Assembly: GCF_949987515.2 (NCBI RefSeq)
Contig: NC_082693.1
Location: forward strand, 19,154,994 to 19,218,993
DNA: 64,000 nucleotides
From: Delphinus delphis
Taxonomy: Eukaryota > Chordata > Mammalia > Artiodactyla > Delphinidae
Direction of reading: 5' to 3'
In this document: in pieces, positions 12,184 through 24,459 of the stretch
Numbering within the stretch: position 1 is the first letter of the stretch
Layout of the letters: each line of letters starts with the position of its first letter
Made by a program: the position numbers and the translations under genes
The notes under the pieces: model-generated
What the model saw: only the letters and a program-made list of their open reading frames with translations
Database searches by the model: none
What the model was told of the DNA's origin: nothing

Positions 12184-12296
12184 AGAGAACAGGTAATATT
12201 AAAAGGATAGTTTATTATTATTATGAACCAATATATTGTAAAAAGATTTTATTTCTCTATTTATATTTATATATATATATTACATATTCTAATATA

Positions 12297-12758
12297 CAGG
12301 CAAACCTTAAAGATATTGCAGGTTTAGTTCCAGGCCACCACAACAAAGCAAATATCTCAATAAAATGAGTTACATGAATACTGAATAAAATGAGTCCCAG
12401 TCCATACTGAAGTTATTTTATACTATACTATAGTCTATTAAGTGAGCAATAGCATTATATCTAAAAGAAGTACATACCTTAATTTAAAAATATTTTATAG
12501 TTAAAAAATGCTAACCATCATCTGAGCCTTCCACGAGTCCTAATCTTTTTGCTGGAGGAGGGTTTGAAATATTATAAGAATTACCAAAATGTGGCACAAA
12601 AACATGAAGTGTGCAAATGCTCTTAGAAAAATGATACCTATAGACTTGCTCAATGCAGGGTTACCACAAGCCTTAAATTTGTAAAAAAAAAAAAAAAAAA
12701 AAAAGCTATATCTGCAAAGTGCAGTAAAAGGAAGTGCAATAGAATGAGGTTTTGTCTG
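12297..12758 (+). mobile_element. Tigger1-type DNA transposon, internally deleted
   Basis: Starts caggcaaaccttaaagatat and ends with the inverted counterpart (gtgcaatagaatgaggtttt). Both ends are flanked by TA, the target of pogo/Tigger elements. The inner text (ttaagtgagcaatagcatta; gctaaccatcatctgagcct) matches the Tigger1 left arm; after 'ggaggagggt' near 12562 it jumps to the right arm (ttgaaatattataagaatta). The whole transposase region is missing, so this is a non-autonomous derivative. An A run lies at 12681-12702. Confidence 0.88.
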
Positions 12759-13249
12759 TATATTTAATATAGTCTATATAATATATAACATATAGATTAA
12801 TATATATAATATTTTCATAGTATATTGGTTCATAATATTAATAAGCTATACTTTATTATAAATGATAATATATACTTATAAACATATTTATTACAAGTTG
12901 TATGTAGTATATAATAAATATATATACACACATACAGAAATGACATGTGAAAACTATACTTACCTGATATTGACATTTGGTAACATTAAGCATTTAAAAA
13001 AGAATCATTAATACAATATAAGTACCAAATAAAAATCATTTAAATAATTGACCATAAGTTAGACAGATAAGACCCCTAACAAAATTATTATTTTGGGGTA
13101 TTGGATTGAGACCTGCTACTTTTGGATGAATGTGAGCCTACTTATCTGTGAATCCTAGCACATATTAAGGAAGTGATCATTTATGACTATTGATACACAT
13201 TAGTCCCTCGAAGTACCTTTAAGGCTTCCAATATCTCCAGTTCCCTTTG
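12759..13249. other. AT-rich spacer with simple TA/ATA repeats
   Basis: 12759-12960 is nearly all A and T with many TATATA and ATAATA strings. No gene or named repeat seen. Confidence 0.6.
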
Positions 13250-16200
13250 AGTCTCTCTAGTTTCTCTAATTTCCCTCAGTACTCTGAAATTCTGAGAGTA
13301 TATTTTTTTCTAGCATTATTCAATATCAGATGTTCTTTTTCTTACTTGGTGCAAATAGGCTATTTACATTTAATATAATTCCCTACATTATTAGGTTTTT
13401 GTCTACCACCTTATTATTTTTAAGCTATATTTATGGTCCATCTCTATATATTATTTCCTCTCCCTTTGTATTAATTAACAGAAAACTTGTAATCATTATT
13501 TCCATCTATTAATTTGTTAGTTATACATTCCAGTTAGTTATCTAACTATTTCTTGTTATTTATACTTTCCTTTTCCTGGCTACCTAGAGATTACAACATG
13601 CAGACATGGCCTGTTACAATGTAATATAAATTAATACTTTTACTACTTTACTATACTTCCTGAAACTTATGGCTTTTTAGTCAGTTTATTCCCTCCTATC
13701 TTCTGCATTATCATTCTCTTGCATTTTGCTGTGCATACATTTAAAATATCATAACACATTATTATTGTTGTTTTGAACAGTCAATATTTATTTCAACTGT
13801 TCACATATTTATCTCTTCTATTGCTCATTCATTCCCTTCTGCATCTCAATGTATCTGGGATCATTTTTATTTGTTCTGAAGGATTCTAATTTTTGTTTGT
13901 TTTGTAATGTTTTTTGTTTGTTTTAGCATAGGCCCACTGTTGAAAATTCTGTTTTGTTTGTCTGAAAATGTTTTTACTTTACTTTCATTTTTGAAATAGA
14001 TATTCAAAAGCTTTTCTCTCAGCACTTAAAATGCCATTCCACTTTCCTCTGGTGTTATTGTTTCTGTTGAAAAGTCAGTTGTCAGTTTTACTGTTGCTAC
14101 TTTGAAGGTAATGTGTCTTTTTCCCAATGGCTATTTAGATTTTCTTCCAGTCTTTGGTCTTCAGAAGTTTACTCCAATGTGACTAGGTGATTTTTTGTGT
14201 GTTTACTTGAATTGGCCTTTTCTTAGCTTTTTGAATCTGCCAGTTGTATTTTTTTTTATTCCCAAGGGATGGTTCCACTCCTTTCTTTCTTCTTCTTTTT
14301 CTGAATCTCCAATTATATGTAAGTGAGAACTTTTAAGGGTGTCCAACATATCTCTTACACACATTTTTTTAATAAAAGATTTATTGAGATACAATCCATG
14401 TACCATAAAATTCACCCTTGAAGACATTAAATTAAGTGCAATAAGCTAGTCACAAAAAGACAAATACTGTATGATTCCACTTATATGAGGACTATAGTAG
14501 TCAAATTCATAGAGACAGAAAGTAGAATGGTAGTTTACAGAAGGTAGGGGGAAGGAGGAATGAGAAATTATTGTTTAATGGGTATAGAGTTTCAGTTTTG
14601 CAAGATGAAGAAAGTTATGGTGATGGTTGTTCAGTAATGTGAAAGCACTTACTATGATTGTACAGTGTTCAGGTGTACACTGAACAATATACCTACAATG
14701 GCTAAAATGGTAAACTTTATGTTATGCATATTTTAGCACAATTTAAAAATCACCTTTTTATAGTATGTTATTCATTGTTTCACTCCATTCTAAGAGCAAC
14801 CATCACCACCATCTAAGTTCAGAACATTTTCATCATCCAGAAAAGAAACCCTGTACTCATTAGCATTTTCTTTTCATTGTCCTGTCAAGCAGGCACTGGC
14901 AACAACTAATCTAATTTTTCTTTCTGTGAATTTGCCTACTTTAGACATTTCCAATAAATGACATCATACAATATGTGGTCTTTGGTGACAGACTTCTTTC
15001 ACTTAGCATAATGTTTTTAAGGTTCACCCATGTTGTAGCATGTATAAGTACTTCATCCCTTTTTATGGTCAAATAATATTCCATCAGTTAATGAAAATTT
15101 GTGTTGTTTCCACTTTTTGGTTATTCTGAATAAAGCTACTATTAATATCTGTGTTCAAGGTCTAGTGGGGACATACATACACACTTTTCTTGGGTATGTA
15201 TCTAGGAGTGAAATTACTGGGATGTATGGTAATTCTATGTTTAACTCTTGAGAAAATGCCAAACTCTTTTCCAAAGAAGCTGTACAATTTTACCTTTCTA
15301 CCAGCAATGTAAATTTTCCATATCCTTCCAAGACTTATTATTTTAGCCATATTTATGGGTATAAATTGTTATGTCATTCATTGTAGTTTTGATTTGTACT
15401 TTCCTGATGGCTAATAATATCTTTTCATGTCCTTATTGATCATATGTATATTTTCTTTAAAGAAATGTCTATTCAGATTTTTGTCCATTTTTAAAGCTGG
15501 GTTATTTGTCTTTTTATTATTGAATTGTAAAGATTCTGTATATTTTCTGGATACAAGTTGCTTACCAAATATATGATTTGCAAATATTTTTACCATTCTG
15601 TAGGTTATTTCACTTTTTTGATGGAACCCTTTGAAACAGAAATTTTTTTAAATTTTAATAAAACCCAAGTTATTTTTCTTTTTGTCACTTGTGCTTTTGA
15701 TATCATACCTAAGAAACCATTTCCTAATACATGGTCACAAAGATTTATTCCTATGTTTTCTTCTAAGACTTTTATAGTTTTAGATCTTATATTTAGATCA
15801 CTGATCAATTGTATATGTTGTGAGATGGGGGTACAACTGCATTCTTTTGCATAGCTATCTAGTTGTTTTAGCTAGCTTTCTGATAAGACCATTCTTTCCC
15901 ATTTAATCATCTTGGCACCCTTGTTGAAATTAATTCACCAGAAATGTAAGGGCTAGTGCTATGATTTTTTCATTCTTTTTTTCTTTTTGATTTAATTTTT
16001 GTGCATTACCTACTTTTCTGCTTCCTAGTTTTCTGACCCTATATTCTGATCATTCCAATCTGTTACTAAATACATTCACTAGATTTTTAACGTCAGATAT
16101 TTAGTTCTAGAGTGTCCATTGAATTTTTATAAATGCCAAAGTTCTCCACTCTCATAAATTTGTTCTTTTTTCCCTTTTGTGAACATATTAATTGTAGTTA

Positions 16201-16350
16201 TTTTTAAATCCTTGTGTTCATTCCAAGAACTGAAGCATTTGTTTTCTGTTTTTTTCTCTAGTTCATTGTTTTGTTATTATTGTTGCTTTCTCTATCCATA
16301 TTTAATAATATTTTATGCAATTATAGAATTACATATAAAAGAAACATAGA
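13250..16350 (-). repeat. Composite of ancient L1M/HAL1 fragments
   Basis: The plus strand is the complement of old L1 text: 'cctctggtgttattgtttct' with 'gaaaagtcagttgtcagttt' (ORF1 region), then from 14370 'ttattgagatacaatccatg' with 'taaaattcacccttgaagac' (3' end). From 14750 the ORF2 part follows: 'ttcacttagcataatgtttt', 'aatattccatcagttaatga', 'tttttaaagctgggttattt', 'cttaccaaatatatgatttg'. The order shows at least two elements joined. All frames are broken; short frames such as 15558-15854 are remnants or shadows. Confidence 0.75.
14425..14755 (+). repeat. L1 3' fragment nested in opposite orientation
   Basis: 'agacaaatactgtatgattc', 'cacttatatgaggactatag', 'ctaaaatggtaaactttatg' and the closing 'acaatttaaaaat' are L1 3' text in sense. 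The minus-strand L1 breaks off near 14425 and resumes after 14755, so this is a later insertion. Confidence 0.7.
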
Positions 16351-17439
16351 GATACAATGTAATATTATTTTATCCCAGAGACGTTTTCCTTTTTTTTTTT
16401 TTTTTTTAAATTGAAGACCTGCTTATGTCAATCAGGAATTCAGCTGAATCAGGAAGGATCCCAATTTTAGTAAGACTCAATCTACCTCTGGTTTTCCCTG
16501 TTTCTAGGGCATGGATTTCTGGGCCTTTGATTTAGAGGCTGTTGGGTCTTTGTCCCATTCATTGTATAATACTTCAGGAAAGGCTGTTTTTCCTTAAGAG
16601 TTTCCCAGATCAAATTTCTGGCATACCACTTCTGATAACTCCAAAGTCTAACACATAATTTGAGGATAAAAAGGCTGTGGCTTGACATAGGTGCTTTCCC
16701 TCTGCAGGATTTTGTTTCCTAAACACAGTGAGACTGCTTTACATTCGGTTAAAACCCAAAGAGCAGTGGTCCAGCTGCTCATCCTCACAGTACTCTTTGA
16801 AACGAACAGGTAACAAGTGAGGGTTTAATTGCTCTCAACTAATCCTTGTGTTTTTTCAATACATTTCTTAGTTAACAAAACTAATTCTGAGAAATGCTGT
16901 ATTCTGTGTCACTGAGTGTATATAATTCATGATGACACATAGAGGTTCATAGGAAAAAAAACTGTTTGATTTTGTTTAATCAGATATTTTCCCAACTTTT
17001 AAAAAATTTGGAGCTCTATTTTTAGGTGATAGATATTACCATTTTGCCAAACACATTTTGAAAAATATTATGAGAAGAAGGGTAATATCTGGACCTAAGC
17101 ATATCTATCTATGACTAATATGGTAATTGAGAATGTAGGCATATAGGTTTGTTTACCCGGGAATAATTTTAAATGTTTTGCAAGGATATTCATAATTCGA
17201 TATGATAGTGCAAATTAAAAGTGAAATGATTGAAGGGGAAAAGAGGGGGTGGGAATGTTAAGCCAGGAATGAGTCATAAAGTGTATACTAAAATGAAGAA
17301 CACATTTTTTTACTGGCAAGCAATAAATTTCACTCAAGATTCTGATACCTAGAGTGGAAAAAAAATGAGGGGATGCACTACCAGAATGTTGTTTTTACTC
17401 TCCTTAATTGTTGAGATGCAAAATTACTTCTATTTTCAC
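16351..17439. other. Intergenic DNA, nothing recognised
   Basis: A T run (16391-16407) and AT-rich sequence. Possibly degraded L1 at the left edge. No gene. Confidence 0.45.
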
Positions 17440-17690
17440 ATATCTTAATAGATTCTTCACAATGATTTATTAAGGCAGAATCTGTCAATATTGTTTTCAT
17501 GTATGAGAACATTAACACTTAGGAAAATAAGAAACTTGACCAAGTTTGCACAGATAAAAATGGCATTCAACTAACAGTTATTGACTCCATACAATGTGCC
17601 AGGCTCATTACTGAATAAATTACAAGCTTATAGCATCTCTGAAGGGCAGGTATTATGATCTACACTTTTTTGAAAATAAATACGTCTCAA
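17440..17690 (-). repeat. MIR/L2-like ancient repeat
   Basis: 'gacaagtttgcacagataaa'-like text (gaaacttgaccaagtttgca) corresponds to the complement of the MIR 'tgaccttgggcaagtt' core. 'acaatgtgccaggctcatta' follows an L2/MIR3-like phrase. Very diverged. Confidence 0.5.
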
Positions 17691-17872
17691 ACATACAACT
17701 GGTTTCACCATAGAAGATTGGTTAATAATCCCATCTTCATCCTCAAAGGTACGAGTAGTCAAATTAATTTCAACACTATAGTTACTTGTGGGTAAAAAGG
17801 AAGGAGCAGGAAATTTTCTCCAAACTCAAGTTCCCAAACAATATTTCTAGAGCCAAACTAAATATAGTCCTT

Positions 17873-18253
17873 TGTTATGAACCTCATGTTTGTGTGCCTG
17901 TTCCCCCTCCCCAGATTCACATGTTGAAACTCTAACTTCCAGTAGTATGATATTAGGAGGTGGGGCGTTTGGGAGCTAATTAGGTTTAGATGAGGTCATG
18001 AGGGTAGAGCCCCCATCAGGATTAATGTCCTCATAAGAAGAGAAATAATCTAAAGCTCACCCTCTCAGTCATGTGAGGATACAATGAGAAGACAGCCCCT
18101 GGAAGTCAGGAAGAAGATCCTCGCCAGACCTAAATCCGCAAGCACCTTGATCTTAGACTTCCCAGCCTCCAGAACTGTGAGAAATAAAAGTTTGTTATTT
18201 AAGCCACCCAGTCTATGGTATTTTTGTTATAGCAGCCTGAATTGACTGAGACA
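17873..18253 (+). repeat. Solo LTR of an ERVL-MaLR element (MST type)
   Basis: Runs from TGTTATGA to TGAGACA. Diagnostic phrases are 'cacatgttgaaactctaact', 'gatattaggaggtggggcgt', 'cttcccagcctccagaactg', the poly(A) signal in 'gaaataaaagtttgttattt', and 'agccacccagtctatggtat'. No internal region is attached and no clear short target duplication remains. Confidence 0.88.
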
Positions 18254-18911
18254 GCCCTATAAGTTTTGGAAGAGTGGATCAAGGTGGAAAATAAAAAAAT
18301 ATTAGGACAGGCATGTGATTTTGTTTCTAGCTTTCAATTGTTTCCAAAATTTAATAGAAAAGAAAACATTAAGTAGGCTGCTGGTGACAAATGGGCCACC
18401 ATCCTTAGCTTCTGTTGATACTTTGGTCTTGCCTTAATATCATACTGCTTTTGGGCTTTTGGTGTTGCCTGTGAAATCTGGGGTCAGCAAGGTCATCTTC
18501 CCTCTCTTTGTTAAAGGAAACTTGTTTAACTATGCAGCAGTAGCTGTTAAAAAACAAAGAACAAACACCAAAGGGCACTTGAGTGTCCCAAGTAATCCAT
18601 TCAACCAAAGTTGCATCTGAAGTTCATTAAACCTTTGATCAATACTGTCTGGGCATGTGCCCAAGTGAAGCAACTCAAAAAAAGAAAACAAAAAAAACTC
18701 ATTCCCATTTAAGTCCTAAGTTCTTTGTCTTGACGAATAATTTTTATATGGCAGAATTGTATCTGTTCCTGGTAAATGCTTACTGACTCAGGTTTCTTTT
18801 GAGATGAAGAATATCCTCCACAAAACTGGTGCCAAATATTCTTGCTTAACTCCTTCAGGTGAGAATATGGGAGGTGTTTAGAATTTTTCTTAGTGCACTA
18901 CTTTTGTGTTG
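18254..18911. other. Intergenic DNA, nothing recognised
   Basis: No gene-like open frame. The 67-codon minus frame at 18405-18608 shows no family resemblance that I recognise. Confidence 0.5.
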
Positions 18912-19239
18912 GTGTTTCTCCTTTTTTTTAATTAATAGATCTTTATTGGAGTATAATTGCTTCACAATACTGTATTAGTTTCTGTTGTACAAGTGAATCA
19001 ACCATATGCACACATATATCCCCTCCCTCTTGAGCCTGTCCCTCATCCTACCCCTCTAGGTCATCACAAAGCACCGAGCTGATCTCCCTGTGCTATGCTG
19101 CTTCTTCCCACTAGCTAACTATTTTACATTCGGTAGTGTATATATGTGGATGCTACTCTCATTTCGCCCCAGCTTCCCCCTCCACCCCCGTGTCCCCAAG
19201 ACCATTCTCAATGTCTAAGTCTTTATTCCTGGCCTGCCA

Positions 19240-21671
19240 CTAGGTTCATCAGTACCTTTTTTTTTGATTCCATATATATGTGTTAGCATATGGTATTTGT
19301 TTTTCTCTTTCTGACTTACTTCACTCTGTATGACAGACTCTAGGTCCATCCACCTCACTACAAATAACTCAATTTTGTTTCTTTTTATGGATCAGTAATA
19401 TTCGATTGTATATATGTGCTACATCTTCTTAATCCATTCATCTGTCGATGGACATTTAAGTTGGTTCCATGTCCTGGCTATTGTAAATAGTGCTGCAATG
19501 AACATTAGGGTGCATGTGTCTTTTTGAATTATGGTTTTCTCAGGGTATAAGCCAGTAATGGGATTGCTCGATCATATGGTAATTCTATTTTTAGTTTTTT
19601 AAAGAACCTCCATACTGTTCTCCATAGTAGTTGTATCAATTATATTACCACCAAAAGTGAAGGAGGGTGCCCTTTCACCACACCCTCTCCAGCATTTATT
19701 GTTTCTAGATTTTTTGATAATGGCCATTCTGACTACTATGAGGTGATAACTCATTGTAGTTTTGATTTTCATTTCTCTAATAATTAGTGATATTGAGCAT
19801 CTTTTCATGTGCCTCTTGGCCATTTGCATGTCTTCTTTGGTGAAATGTCTATTTAGGTCTTCTGCCCATTTTTTAATTTAATTGTTTGTTTTCTTGATAT
19901 TGAGCTCCCTGAGCTGTTTGTATATTTTGGAGATTAATCCTTTTTCTGTTGTTTCATTTACAAATATTTTCTGCCATTCAGAGGGTTGTCCTTTCATCTT
20001 GTTGATAGTTTCCTTTGTTGTGCAAAAGCTTTTAAGTTTAATTAGGTTCCATTAGTTTATTTTTGCTTTTACTTTTATTACTCTAGGAGGTGGGTCAAAA
20101 AAGATCTTGCTGTGGTTTATGTCAAAGAGTGTTTTTCCTGTTTTCCTCTAAGAGTTTTATAGTGTCTTGTCTTACATTTAGGTCTTTAATCCATTTTGAG
20201 TTTATTTTTGTGTATGGTGTTAGGTAGTGTTCTAATTTCATTCTTTTACATGTAGCTGTCCAGTTTTCCCAGCACCACTTATTGAAGAGGCTGTCTTTTC
20301 TCCATTGTATGTTTTGCCTCCTTTGTCGTAAATTAGGTGACCATATGTGCATGGGTTTATCTCTGGGCTTTCTAACCTGCACCATTGATCTATATTTCTG
20401 TTTTTGTGCCAGTGTCATACTGTCTTGATTACTGTAGCTTTGTAGTATATTTTGAAGTCGGTGAGCCTAATTCCTCCAGCTCCGTTTTTCCTTCTCAAGA
20501 TTGCTTTGGTTATTCAGGGTCTTTTGTATTTCCATACAAACTGTAAAAATTTTTGTTCTAATTCTGTGCAGAATGCCATTGGTAGTTTGATAGAAATTGC
20601 ATTGAATGTGTAGATTGTTTGGGGTAGTATAGTCATTTTCAAAATGTTGATTCTTCCAATCCAAGAACATGGGATATCCCTCCATCTGCTTATGTCATCT
20701 TTGATATCTTTCACCAGTGTTTTATACTTTTCTGAGTACAAGTCTTTCACCTCCTTAGGTAGGTTTATTCCTTGGTATTTTATCTCAGTGTTGCAGTGGT
20801 AAATGGCATTGTTTCCTTAATTTCTATTTCTGATTTTTCACTGTTAGTGTATAGGAATGCCAGAGGTTTCTGTGCATTGATTTTGTATCCTGCAACCTTA
20901 CCAAATTCATTGATAAGTTCTAGTAGTTTTCTGGTAGCATCTTTAGGACTTTCTATGTATAGTACCATGTCATCTGCAAACAGTGACAGTTTTACTTCTT
21001 CTCTTCTGATTTGTGTTCATTTTATTTTTTTCTTTTCTTCTCTGATTGCCGTGTCTAGGACTTCCAAAACTATGTTGAATAAGAATGGAGAGAGTGGACA
21101 TCATTTTCGTGTTACTGATCTTAGAGGAAATGCTTTCAGTTTTTCACCATTGAGTATGATATTTTCTGTGGGTTTGTCATATATGGCCTTTATTATTTTG
21201 AGGTAGGTTCCCTCTATGACCATTTTCTAGAGAGTTTTTATCATAAATTGGTGTTGAATTTTGTCAAAAGCTTTTTCTGCATCTATTGAGTTGATCATAT
21301 GGTTTTTATTCCTTAATTTGTTGGTATAATGCATCACATTGATTGATTTGCGTATATTGAAGAATCCTTGCATCCCTGGGATAAATCCCACTTGATCATG
21401 GTGTATGATCCTTTTAATATGTTGCTAGTATTTTGTTAAGGATTTTTGCATCTATGTTCATCAGTGATATTGGTCTATCATTTTCTTTTTTTGTGATAAC
21501 TTTTTTTGGTTTTGGTATCAGGGTGATGATGGTTTTGTAGAATGAATTTGGGAGTGTTCCTCCCTCTGCAATTTTTTGGAAGATTTTGAGAAGGATCAGT
21601 GTTAGCTCTTCTCTAAATGTTTGATAGAATTTGCCTGTGAAGCCATCCGGTCCTGGACTTTTGTTTGTTGG

Positions 21672-21711
<40 letters not shown>

Positions 21712-23292
21712 GGTACGCAGGGCTCTCACTGTTGTGGCCTCTCCCATGGCGGAGCACAGGCTCTGGAGGCACAGGCTCAGTAGCCATGGCTCATGGGCCC
21801 AGCCACTCCGCAGCATGTGGGAATCTTCCCAGACCAGGGCACGAACCCATGTCCCCTGCATCAGCAGGCAGACTCTCAACCATTGCGCTACCAGGGAAAC
21901 CCCTGTTGGAAGATTTTTAACTACAGTTTCAATTTCATTACTTGTAATGTCTATATTTTCTAATTCTTCCTGGTTAAGTCTTGGAAAATTGTACATTTCC
22001 AAGAATTTGTCCATTTCTTCGTGGTTGTCCATTTTATTGGCATATAGTTATTTGTAGTAGTCTCTTATAATCCTTTGTATTTCTGCAGTGTCAGTTGTGA
22101 TTTCTCCTTTTTTATTTCTAATTTTATTGATTTGCATCCTCTCCCTTTTTTTTCTTGATGAGTCTGGCTAAGGGTTTATCAATTTTGTTTATCTTCTCAA
22201 AGAACCAGCTTTTAGTTTTATTTATCTTTACTCTTGCTTTCTTTGTTTCTATTTCAATTTCTGCTCTGATCTTTATGATTTCTTTCCTTCTACTGACTTT
22301 GCGTTTTCTTTGTTCTTCTTTCTCTAGTTGCTTTAGGTGTAGGGTTAGATTGTTTATCTGAGATTTTTCTTGTTTCTTGAGGTGAGATTGAATTGCTATA
22401 AACTTCTCCCTTAGAACTGCTTTTGCTGCATCCCTTAGTTTTGGGTGGTCATATTTTCATTGTCATTTGTTTCAACGTAGTTTTTAAATTTCTTCTTTGA
22501 TTTCTTCTGTGATCTCTTGTTTATTTAGTTGCACACAGTTTAGCCTCCATGTATTTGTGGTTTTTACGCTTTTTTCCCATATCTGATTTCCAATCACATA
22601 GCATTGTGGTCAGAAAAGAGACTTGATATGATTTCAATTTTCTTAAATTTACCAAGGCTTGATTTGTGACCCAAGATATGATCTATCCTGGAGAATGTTC
22701 CATAAGTACTTGAGAAGAAAGTGTATTCTGTTGTTTTTGGATGGAATGTCCTATAAATATCAATTAAATCCATCTTGTTTAATGTGTCATTTAAAGCTTG
22801 AGTTTCCTTATTTATTTTCTTTCTGGATGATCTGTCCATTGGTGAAAGTTGGATGTTAAATTCCCCTACTATGATTGTGTTACTGTTGATTTCTCCTTCC
22901 ATGGTTGTTAACATTTGCTTTATGCATTGAGGTGCTCCTATGTTGGGTGCATAAATATTTATAATTGTTATATCTTCTTCTTGGATTGATCCCTTGATCA
23001 TTATGTAGTGTCCTTCCTTATCTCTTGTAACAGTCTTTATTTTAAAGTCTATTTTATCTGATATGAGTATTGTTACTCCAGCTTTGTTTTGATTTCCATT
23101 TGCATAGAATATATTTTTCCATCCCTTCACTTTTAGTCTGTATGTGTCCCTAGGTCTGAAGTGAGTCTCTTCTAGACAGCATATATATGGGTCTTGTTTT
23201 TGTATCCATTCAGCCAGTCTGTGTCTTTTGGTTGGGGCATTTAATCTATTTACATTCAAGGTTATTATTGATATGCATGTTCTGATTACCAT
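19240..23292 (-). pseudogene. L1 ORF2 (endonuclease/reverse transcriptase), broken
   Basis: ORF2p normally nicks target DNA and reverse-transcribes L1 RNA. The first 232 codons (22594-23292) are open and form the APE-type endonuclease: TLNVNRLNAP with the catalytic Asn, CCLEETHF with the catalytic Glu, SDHNAM with the catalytic His. At the usual VGDFN motif the reading is VGEFN, replacing a catalytic-site Asp by Glu. Downstream the frame is broken repeatedly. The reverse transcriptase FADD box is still readable at 20969-20980, just before [15 protein letters not shown] at 21681-21903 also interrupts it, and C-terminal remnants are seen at 19599-19829 and 20122-20418. It is a dead copy. Confidence 0.92.
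21681..21903 (-). mobile_element. CHR-type SINE inserted into L1 ORF2
   Basis: Reverse copy with a T run at the left, body 'ggcctctcccatggcggagc', and the head complement 'ctaccagggaaacccc' at the right. A perfect 15-bp target-site duplication, TGTTGGAAGATTTTT, lies at 21666-21680 and 21904-21918. The SINE is therefore younger than the L1 that hosts it. Confidence 0.95.
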
Positions 23293-23511
23293 TTTCTTAA
23301 TTGTTTTGGGGTTTTGGGGGGGGGGTCTTTTTCTTCTCTTGAGTTTCCTGCCTAGAGAAGTTTCTTTAGCATTTGTTGTAAAGCTGGTTTGGTGGTGCTG
23401 AATTCTCTTAGCCTTTTCTTGTCTGTAAAGCTTTTGATTTTCCCATCGAATCTGAATGAGATCCTTGCTGGGTAGAGTAATCTTCGTTGTAGGTTTTTCT
23501 CTTTAATCACT

Positions 23512-24270
23512 TTAAGTATATACTCCACTCCCTTCTGGCCTGCAGAGTTTCTGCTGAAAAATCATCTGATAACCTAATGGGGATTCCTTTGTATGTTGTT
23601 TTTTGTTTTTCCTTGCTGCTTTTAATATTTTTTCTTCAATATAATTTTTTGTTAGTTTGATTAATATGTGTCTTGGTGTGTTTCTCCTAGGGTTTATCCT
23701 GTATAGGACTCTCTGTGCTTCCTGGACCTGAATGACAATTTCCTTTCCCATGTTTGGGAAGTTTTCCACTATAATCTCTTCAAATATTTTCTCAGACCCT
23801 TTCTTTTTCTCTTCTTCTTCTGGGACCCCTATAATTCGAATGTTGGTGCATTTAGTGTTGTCCCAGAGGTCTCTGAGATTGTCTTCAATTTTTTTCATTC
23901 TTTTTCCTTTATTCTGCTCCTTCGCAGTTATTTTCACTGTTCTGTCTTCCAGCTTACTTATTCATTCTTCTGCCTCAGTTATTCTTTTATTGATTCCTTC
24001 TAGTGTATTTTTCATTTCAGTTATTTTGTTGTTCATCTCTGTTTGTTCTTTAGTCCTTCTAGATCTTTATTAAACATTTCTTGTATTTTCTCAATCTGTG
24101 CCTCCATTCTAGTTCCAAGATTCTGGATCAACTTTACTATCATTATTCTGAATTCTTTTTCAGGTAGGTTACCTATTTCCTCTTCATTTATTTGGTCTTG
24201 TACGTTTTTAACCTTGCTCCTTCTTCTGTGACATATATTTTTGCCAGTCTTTTTTTTTTGTTTTAACGAG
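23512..24270 (-). pseudogene. L1 ORF1 (RNA-binding chaperone), broken
   Basis: ORF1p is the coiled-coil RNA chaperone of the L1 particle. Recognisable stretches are NLPEKEFRIMIVKLIQNL with a coiled-coil start, then NIRIIGVPEEEEKK (RRM region) and INPRRNTPRHILIKLTK (C-terminal domain). A frameshift near 24033 ends the first frame (after KNKQR), a stop follows 'EAEE' near 23965, and the third piece stops early at 23512. The expected start Met appears replaced by Leu in LKQKKKTGKN (near 24270). Confidence 0.88.
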
Positions 24271-24459
24271 TAAGATTGTGTTCCTGTTTTACTTTGTGTT
24301 TGGCCTGAGGCTTCCAACACTGGAGTTTGTAGGTTGTTGGGTAGAGCTGTGTCTTGGTGCTGAGATGAGGACCTCCAGGAGAACTCACTCCAATGAATAT
24401 TCCCTGGGGTCTGAAGTTGTCTGTTAGTCCAGTGGTTCAGACTCAGAGCTCCCACCGCA

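Noticed and set aside
20772..21206. 144-codon plus open frame
   Set aside because: Antisense of the L1 reverse transcriptase region.
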